Shown here: positions 56,161 through 64,000 of the stretch, one piece after another
Layout: every line of letters starts with the position of its first letter
Position numbering within the stretch: the stretch's first letter is position 1
Origin: Phyllostachys edulis
Taxonomy: Eukaryota > Streptophyta > Magnoliopsida > Poales > Poaceae
DNA: 64,000 nt
Direction: 5' to 3'
Assembly: GCA_036346405.1 (NCBI GenBank)
Contig: CM070566.1
Span: forward strand, 49,603,268 to 49,667,267
Position numbers and translations under genes: made by a program
Notes under the pieces: model-generated
The model's database searches: none
Seen by the model: the letters and a program-made list of their open reading frames with translations, nothing else
Told to the model about the DNA's origin: nothing

Positions 56161-57655
56161 CTAATCCTGGCTACTCCAATGGGGGTACAGGCTACCACAA
56201 ACGGTGCAGTTGCCCAGGGAGCGGGAGCGAGAATGGCTGAGGTTGAGTCCACGGCTGGATTCTCCAAGGTTGATGATGGGCGGCGTACTAGGGCGTCGCA
56301 CGCTCCTACGCGCAGTCATCCTGATGCGGGGTCTTGAATGTTGGGATAGCACCGGGTTACTGGGGATGTCGACGAGTGCAGCTGGAGCTGGGGTAGAGAT
56401 CGTAGTGGCTGCCGTGATCCGTGCTATCTCTACGCACTACTACAAAAAGGCTAATACTGGACGCCTCATCACAGACGGTTGACCAAAACCGTCGGTATTA
56501 CATTCAATCACAGACGGTTTTGGTTAGAGACCGCTCAGGCGTATCGGGCTAACGCGCTAAAAACCGCTCGTGAAGAGGCAATATCACGAGCGGTTCATTT
56601 TGAAAACCGTCTATGAAGTATCACGAGGCGGTTACGAACAAGAACCGCTCGTGATATTAATCGATATCACGAGCGGTATTAAAACACAACCGTCAGGAAG
56701 TATCACGAGCGGTTACAACAAGAACCGCTCAGTGATATTAATTATATCCTGAGCGGTTCTTAACAATAACCGCTCGTGATAATAGCGCTTCTGACTCCAC
56801 GGTTGCCGCCGCTATCCGCCCGGCTCCCGATCGTCTCTTCATCGCCGATCTTGCTGCGTCGTTTGCCGCCAATCCGCCCGGCTCCCGATCGTCTCTTCGT
56901 CTCACGCTCGAATTTATTCCTTGTTTGATAAAAGGATCATCCACCATCCAAGATGATCATCCCCACATACTTATAAAATTAAAAAACGAAATGGTCGCCT
57001 CTTCCTCGCCGCCGCCATCGATGGCCTTCACGGCCTCACTTATGCGAGCACCTCTCTCGGTGTAGGTTGAGCCGTCTTCGGAAGAACACCGCTTGATCAG
57101 CAAGTGTCTTCACTCCTCCGCCGGAGAATTTGCGGAGCGGTGACGCCACCTTCCGCCGTCTTGACATCCTCCTCCGCCGTGTCTTCCGGTGATCTCCCAC
57201 TTCGGTAGCGTTCTGGCGTCATCGGCGTAGTCCTCCAAAACGACGTTGCACGTCTCGTGAGGCTTGCCGTCACTTGGACTGTGAAATCGAGGCGAGCGCC
57301 GACACGACCAAGCCGATACCCCTCAAGCAAGGGAAGAGAGCCTATGGGCTCAATTCTTCTTGGTTCAACAGCTTGAGGTCTTGGAGACACTTGAGCGAGC
57401 GTCGTGAGTGGGCGATTTCGAGCTTCATTCGCCGATGATCGTGAACTGCCCAATACCGACGCCGTCGCCTATGAAGTATTGAAGACGGAGATAGCACCTA
57501 CCTCCGCCACTAGAAAAACTTTGTTTTATTTATAGGTTTTACTTTTTAAATCTTTTTAGAGCGTAACGCCACTGTTTGGCCATATATATGAAAATTCCAA
57601 AATGAAAAAAAAGTTTGGAGGTGAAGTTACTATATTTAATTATATGTTGAATTAT

Positions 57656-57759
<104 letters not shown>

Positions 57760-58283
57760 TAGACGGTTTTGTGGAAAAACAAAATCTAGTTTGGAGGTGA
57801 AGTTACAATTAATATTAATTATATCGAACAGGCGTCAGCGGGCGGGTGGGCGCATTTCGAGCTTCGTTCGATCGAGAACCGTCCGATGCCGACACCGCCG
57901 CCTATGAAGTATTGCGAGATAGAGATAGCGAAGATACCTTCGCCACTAGAAAAACCTTGTTTAATTATAGGTTTACTTTTTTAATATAAACATGTAATTT
58001 CTTCACATGTCATGTAAGTGTATATACTTGAGAAAAAACATTTCACGGACGGTTCCATATGGAACCGTCGTGATATGTCCTATATCACCGACGGTTCCAT
58101 AATGGAACCGCTCGGATATTATCACCGACGGTTCCATAATAGAACCGTCTCGATAAGTCTTTATAAGTAGGAGCTAGCACGACTTGCCGCTAGGGTTTGC
58201 GCTCTAACTCGTCACTCCCAGCCGCCTTACTCTCGTCTGTTCCCTCCTCGTCATTCTTGGCCGCCATTCTTCCTGTTGCCGAC

Positions 58284-58360
58284 GGTTGTGGCATCTGGTG
58301 ACAACGCAAAAGACACTCAGACGATAAGAGTGTCTTTTTCAACACAGCGTCACCACAACC
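58284..58360. repeat. Short hairpin in C3
   Basis: GGTTGTGG at 58284 pairs with CCACAACC at 58353. AAAAGACACTC at 58308 pairs with GAGTGTCTTTT at 58328, with about 9 unpaired bases between. The stem is interrupted. It lies in a GC-rich, leader-like part after the inner subterminal repeats. Confidence 0.6.
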
Positions 58361-58833
58361 ACGGTGACGCCCAAACTCTCGTCCTCTCTCCTCGCCGCTA
58401 GGGTTTGCGCCGCCCTAACTCTGTTCCTCCCCACCTCGACGCCGCGCCGACCTGTCGCCGCCGCCCGACCCCTTTGCGCCTTCGCTAGGGCTCTGGCCGG
58501 AACTTTGCTTTCCCCATCCTCCTCTATTCTCCTCTAGATCTGTTAGCTTAATGTCTTTTGTTGAGTTTGATTTTTATGCATGAGCCTTAAGTTGTGTCTG
58601 ATGTTTGTGTGATTTATGCAAGGTAAAGGAAATGGATGAGGGTTGTCTTTGGTGGTGGGGTCGCCACCGTGGTTCTTGTTGTACTAAGGTCCCTCTCTGT
58701 CTCTACCCTCCTTGCTCTGTGATGAAAATGGCTAGCTAGTGCTCTGCGATGGATCTTGAGGGCTACTCTTGGTGTGGTGGGTTTGGACACCCTTGGTCTT
58801 GTTCTCTTGCCGATGAACTGCTCAATGATGTTA

Positions 58834-59200
58834 ATAGTCTTATGCTGAAATTGAATTGATAATTAGTTCATATTAATAGTCCCCTTGCTCTGTGATGTAA
58901 TGATGTAAACAGTCCTATGCTGAAATTGAATTGATAATTAGTTCATATTAATAGTCCCCTTGCTCTGTGATCTAATGATGTAAATAGTCCTATGCTGAAA
59001 TTGAATTGATAATTAGTTCATATTAATAGTCCGCTTGCTGTGTGATGTAATGATGTCAATAGTCTTATGCTGAAATTGAATTGATAATTACTTCATATTA
59101 ATAGTCCCCTTGCTCTGTGATGTAATGGTGTCAATAGTCTTATGCTGAAATTGAATTGATAATTAGTTCATATTAATAGTCCCCTTGTTCATGCGGTCAA
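58834..59200. repeat. 75-bp tandem array in C3, five units
   Basis: AGTC(T/C)TATGCTGAAATTG starts at 58836, 58911, 58986, 59061 and 59136, exactly 75 bp apart. Units differ by only a few bases. Each includes TTCATATTAATAGTCC and TTGCTCTGTGATGTAATG. Confidence 0.95.
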
Positions 59201-59279
59201 GTTCTCCTACCTCTTGCGTGCAGTCGTCCTACCATTCCATTCATAATCTCTTCTTTATAAAGTCTCCAGCGTTGGCTGC

Positions 59280-59840
59280 TTGTGCCATTAAAACGGCATC
59301 ATGTATATATTATATATATATTAGTAAGTAGTCCTCGACCACTTTAGGAATTAGTCCACATGACATGAGAAGAATGAGGCGGTATCCACGGGCAATCTCA
59401 TTGAGCCCTTGCAAGTATAAAAGTATGGATGCAAAGAGGCGGTCGGACATCCAATTACAGGATTGGGCGTCGCTATGTTCGAAAAGTGGCGTTGATCTTA
59501 ACTACTCCGGGGGAAGTGGCATCATGTATTAGCAATCCACAATTCTTGAGCATGTAATTGTCCAACAATTCTTGAAATATGAGAATGGTTGCTTGGTGTT
59601 CTTTAAAGACAACAAAGAACACCAAGCAACAAGTTGAGAATTCTTTTGAAATATGAGAATGGTTGCTTTGCATCCATACTTTTATATTTGCAAGGGCTCA
59701 ATGAGGTTGCCCGTGGCTACCGCCTCATCCTTCTCATGTCAACGGACGATCCCCCAAAGTGGCCGAGAGATCACTTAATAATATATATGTAATATATATA
59801 TATGATGCCGATTTAATGGTACAAGCACCAACGCTGGGCC
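59280..59840. repeat. Large imperfect inverted repeat in C3
   Basis: The left arm, 59280-59437 (TGTGCCATTAAAACGGCATCA ... AAGTATGGATGCAAAG), is mirrored by the right arm, 59662-59830 (CTTTGCATCCATACTTTT ... ATGGTACAAGCACCA). Between them is a perfect 17-bp stem, GTTGCTTGGTGTTCTTT (59589) against AAAGAACACCAAGCAAC (59614). A transcript would fold into a long hairpin. Confidence 0.88.
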
Positions 59841-60962
59841 TTTATAGAGAAAAGTCATCACGCATTTCCAAACCACAAACCGCTCATGATATGCATTTTA
59901 TCATGCACGGTTTGTGGCTAAAACCGTCGGATATGTGATTATCACTGACGGTTTGTGGCTGAACCCGTCAGGATATGATTATCACTGAGCGGTTTGTGGA
60001 TGAAACCGCTCAGGATATATGTTTATCGCAGACGGTTTGAACCACAAACCGCCAGTGAAAGTATACATCACGAGCGGTTCAAAACCGCTCTGCGATGACC
60101 TCATGTCATCATCGACCCATAAACTCGAGGCGGCTCACGAAACCGCTGCGTAATGACGCGAACCGTCTGTGAAAGCCTTTTCTGTAGTAGTGACGATGGC
60201 GGCATCTCTTTCCTGCTTCACCTTAGAGAGGGCTGCATTCGATCTGAGCAACTAGTTGCGGAAGGTGTTGGAGAGGTTGTAGCTTCTGGTGAGATGCATC
60301 CGAAGTTGTCCAATCTCATACATAGCACCAGTGAGGGAAGCTATCAAGGCCCGAGTGAACTGCACTTGGTGAGTCAGACGGGGGTCGTCTGCTTTGATTT
60401 CAAAGATCTCGGGGTAGCACAATCCTTCTTGAAGGGTCGGATAGAAGCGGAATGGAGATCCCAATAGGTTGTCCTCGTGCATCTAGCACAGGCGAGCTGA
60501 GGTGAGACGAGCTGCGTCCTGAACCACATCAAAATAGTGGCTCTTGGAATACTCGGCTCTGAAGGTGTGGGTGATGGACTCGCTTTCCCTCGGATACAGG
60601 TACACCTCCATAGACCAAGATTCAAGGGTCATGATCTGAGTCTTTTGGCCCCTGAAGATAGGCTGGCGATGGTAGCCCAGGTACTGCATGAGCTGGCGGA
60701 GGATATCCATGAACTCTCCGAAGTCTTCTCCATGGGTGGAGAAGTCCCACGGGGCATCAGATGAAGCACCAGACATCTACAATTTTTGAAACAGAAGAAG
60801 GTCAGAATTGAGTAACAACTCAAGTGAAATCAAGGTAAGTAAAGCACTAAGAGTGATAAGAAGGAGAAATAAATATGCTACATTTCAACAAATCTTTTCT
60901 TAATTTTTAAAAATAGGACTCAAGTCCTTAGGGCTCGACCAATCTAGCTAGGGCTCCTACCA

Positions 60963-60980
60963 TTGTATGATCTGATACCA
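60963..60980 (-). other. Primer binding site of element B (Met-tRNA type)
   Basis: The + strand TTGTATGATCTGATACCA is the complement of TGGTATCAGATCATACAA. TGGTATCAGA matches the initiator Met-tRNA primer site. It lies 4 bp inside the 5' LTR, which begins at 60985, and sets the - orientation. Confidence 0.85.
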
Positions 60981-60984
60981 GATC

Positions 60985-63900
60985 TGTCGGACTCGGATTT
61001 CGAGAATCCAAATCCTCTGTGAAAGACACTATGCTATTCCCTAGATCAGTAGATAGAACTCATAGATACATCACTGACTCCATTCATACATGGCATAGAT
61101 TAAACCATACCATTCATTAATTAACACACAGAGTTTACATAGACCGCATCGGGTCGGGTTTTACAAAAGGGGTCGAACAAGGCCAAAGGTTACATTACAA
61201 AAGCGGAAGCAACAACAGAAGCAAAAGAGGTTGAGCACATCTCTCCATAGGCAAGCGACTGGGAAAACCCGTGTGTGTCTGATATTACCCAAAGACTCAG
61301 ATAATATAGGATGCACGCAAGCACCAACGGAGTCAACTAGACGGGGGCGAGACTAGAACAACTAAGACTAACTATGCTTCATTCATCTCCAAGGCCTCCA
61401 ACTTCAGGATCCTCGTAGTAGTCGTAATCCTCCGGATTTCCTGCTTCTGAGGGTTTTGGGGGAAAGAGCAAGAATGAGCACTACTTCTGTGCTCGCGAGA
61501 CAACACAATGCAATAATCTACATGCAAAACTTTAACAAAGATGGCTCGGGTTCTTTATTTGCTAAAGCAACATTTTCAATTATCATAATTACAAATTCCT
61601 ACCACTTATCATTTTAGCAAAATTGTATTTTATTAAGGAGAGTAATTGTGCAATATTTGTAACAGCACAAGCTACCTCCGCCTTATGCTTATTTCGATTG
61701 GAGTTACCTCCATTATTACCGTCGCTGAGCTCGAAGGCTCAGGTAAAATCCAAACTCAGGGCTAGGTGAGAATTCCACATTTTTCATACCACCCACAAGG
61801 TTTTTGAAGTAGAACTAACTCAAGTTATGTTCCCATGTCCGCCTTTGCCGTAGGCACGCTTGTTTAAACAGTTTATTACTCTGTAGAGATGGTACACTTT
61901 ACCCACAAGAGATAATCATCCTGATATATACACATGTTTCCTTAGACATGTGAATCAAGGGGAGATCACCACAAGGCCTTTACAATGCATTCAACAGTAT
62001 TAGTTACACCCGCTAAGGTTTCGTCTTTGAAGGGTTACATCCGTTAAACCTTACCCAGACCCCCCTCTTGCGCCCTCTTAACGACTTATGTCATGCGCCC
62101 CGACCCCCTTTGCCACAAAGGCTTACGACGTCGCAGAAAATCTACCTGGTGCAACTCGTACTGATGGATACAAATTATTTAGCCAGGTTGTACTTTACAA
62201 ACTTGTGGTTGTACTTGTTTTACATAGGAGGTCATGGCAAGATTAAGTCCTTAGGGTTATCTGGACGGTTCATTCCACATACTAGTATTCCCTTGGGCCA
62301 CATTAGCACCCACCAACATACTAGTATCCCTTGGGCTGCATTAGCGCCCACCAACACATCATCTATCATACCATCCGCCCAGATGGGAAAAGCAGGTTAT
62401 TAGGGTTTTGAGAAGGAAAACTAAATTATCACATTCATATCAGTCATTTCCCCGCAATGACTGCCCAAAACCATTTTCATATTTGAAGAGATGATGATTG
62501 GGGTATTTAATACCCCAGTACTTAAGCAAGACTAGTATGTCGCTTAAGTACAACCTATAACTAGTATTACCATATAGATTACTAGGGTGACATGGAACAA
62601 TGGATTCATTTATCAAGGGATGTCATATTAATTAATTAATCATCAAATGGGTATTTAACTACCTTAAGTTTAACATACATTTGATTAAAGAATTAAAGCA
62701 TGCAATTTTGGTTAATTTAAATGAATATAATTTGCATAAAATGTAGGCTCAATATGTTGAAAGCATTGACTTGCCTTGGATATAGGTAAGAGGATCTTGG
62801 TATTCTTGTGATTGATCAACTTGGAGGTCCTCCGCGTCTTCGAATCCTAATCGGTCGATCGTACCAGAAAAAGGCACAAACAAGCAAAGAGAGCAAATAA
62901 ATAATAGAGAACAATAAATGAACTCCAAATTGAACAAGACCTATGCCATTAGCAAGATCTTGAATTAACAAATTTTTTGAAACAAGTTTCATAATTTTTG
63001 GTGCTATAACGGAGGAGAACGGGACTTTCGAACTTGGATTTGGAATTAAAAGAGAGAGAGAGAGCCTTTGCGAGAGAGAGGGTGCATCAGACATAGACAG
63101 TGTTCTTGTGCACAAGGCACTAGTCCACTGGAACAGGAAAAAGGGGGGCCCACTTGGTAGCCAAGGGGAGGGAGGGTCAAACCAAATGACAGGTGGGGCC
63201 GATCCCAAATCCATCCCCAATTCTGTTTACACAGAGAAAAGAATGGGGAAGCAAAGGGGAGCGGGTGGCTCGGGAGTGGTGGTGGCGAGCGGCGGCGCAA
63301 GGCGGCGGTGGGTGGTCAAGAGTGGTTCCCCTAAGGGCGGCGACCTCATGGGCGGAGGTGGCGGCGAGCAGAGGGCTTGTCTTGTGCAAAGGTCAGCGGC
63401 AACATAAGGAGGAGGCGTCGGCGCACGGCTATCGTTAGCGGGGAGCTCTGGCGGGTCTAGTCGGTGAGGCGAGCGACCGTGGCGGCCCAGGGGTGGCGGC
63501 CTGGGTCGAAGGAAGAGGGGCAGCGGCGACGGCTCGTTTCGATGACGGGGAAGGAGCATGGAGGTGGGGAATCGGATCCTCGCGTCGCAGGGCACGCGGT
63601 GACGCGGTCGCCGAAGGTGGAGGCTTACCGGAGCGACGAGGGAGTAGTGAGGCGGCACGGCCGTCAATGGGAACTCTGGTTCGGAGGCGCTCGGCGAAGA
63701 AGGAGAAGGGGCAAGGGTGCGGGGAGGGGAAGCAAGGGGAGGTGGCTAGGGCTATTTGTAGCCGAGGGAGAGGGCAAGAGCCGTTGGAGTGCCGAGGAGA
63801 GCCGTTGAGGGGCTGGCTCGAGCGTGCACGTGGTGATGACGGTGGCCAAGGCGTCCATGGCCTTCGGGGTGGCGGCAATGGCAGCGCACGCGTCGCGTCT

Positions 63901-64000
63901 TGTAAGTGTAGCGCGTGGACGGGACGGCTCGGGCAATGGCGGCACAGAGGAGGTGGCGTGTGGAGCTGGTGGTGCAGGTAGCACTGTGGATGCAGAGAGC
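60985..64000 (-). repeat. 5' LTR of element B, cut by the window end
   Basis: It begins TGTCGGACTCGG and follows 50989-53980. By comparison about 500 bp remain beyond 64000. The GC-rich section from 63240 contains a TACAAATAGCC promoter-like word on the - strand (about 63751-63760), as in the other LTR. Confidence 0.88.

Noticed and set aside
58284..58360. Possible microRNA precursor hairpin
   Set aside because: The stem is broken and short and no mature sequence can be recognised. Without small-RNA data it is kept only as a repeat feature.

Overview
This is eukaryotic plant DNA, almost certainly from a grass. Three signs point there: a Copia LTR whose start resembles the wheat/barley Angela-BARE type, CACTA transposons with CACTACTACAAAA ends and TCACAGACGGTT subterminal repeats, and one GC-rich plant gene with a clean intron. 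There are no bacterial features. I can support one apparently intact host gene in 64 kb, at 50056-50763. It encodes a heavy-metal-associated (HMA) proline-rich protein of the HIPP/Pi21 type ending in a CaaX box. Nearly everything else is nested transposons.

Layout, left to right. 1-1971 holds three abutting LTR ends of different families. 1997-2300 is a Tourist-like MITE with TAA target duplications (TSDs). 2304-5012 is old sequence with a gypsy polyprotein tail, a Copia LTR fragment and a Tat-like LTR. 5013-47960 is a single solo LTR (family B, TSD TCGTA on both sides) split by about 39 kb of later insertions. The main insertion is element A, a Tekay/Del-like chromovirus on the + strand with LTRs of about 4.2 kb. 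It runs from a damaged 5' LTR (5129-11100), through the primer binding site (11106), a pre-gag ORF, gag, protease, RT, RNase H and integrase/chromodomain, to the 3' LTR (37370-41553). Element A is itself broken by four insertions: a 4.4-kb solo LTR (5616-10061, TSD ATAGG), a Copia solo LTR (12909-14516), a CACTA element C1 (16258-21382, TSD TAC), and a complete 13-kb Tat-lineage element D on the - strand (22129-35185, TSD CCAAC). D carries a partial CACTA element C2 and a spliced antisense gene. 41554-44358 is a second LTR of the 4.4-kb family, into which A had inserted.

47966-50988 is the host gene island. A hAT element (48380-49526) carrying captured gene pieces sits only about 14 bp upstream of the TATA box of the HMA gene. 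From 50989 past the window end lies a second chromovirus-like element, B (- strand). It has LTRs of about 3.5 kb and keeps gag and a pre-gag ORF but no pol. A CACTA element C3 (56435-60192, TSD ACG) interrupts its pre-gag ORF.

None of the transposon genes looks intact. Most premature stops are TAG or TGA, as expected from C-to-T decay of methylated CAG and CGA codons. Boundaries were fixed by hand from TG...CA ends, target duplications, primer sites, polypurine tracts and reading frames that resume across insertions. Family names are inferred from motifs, not from database searches.
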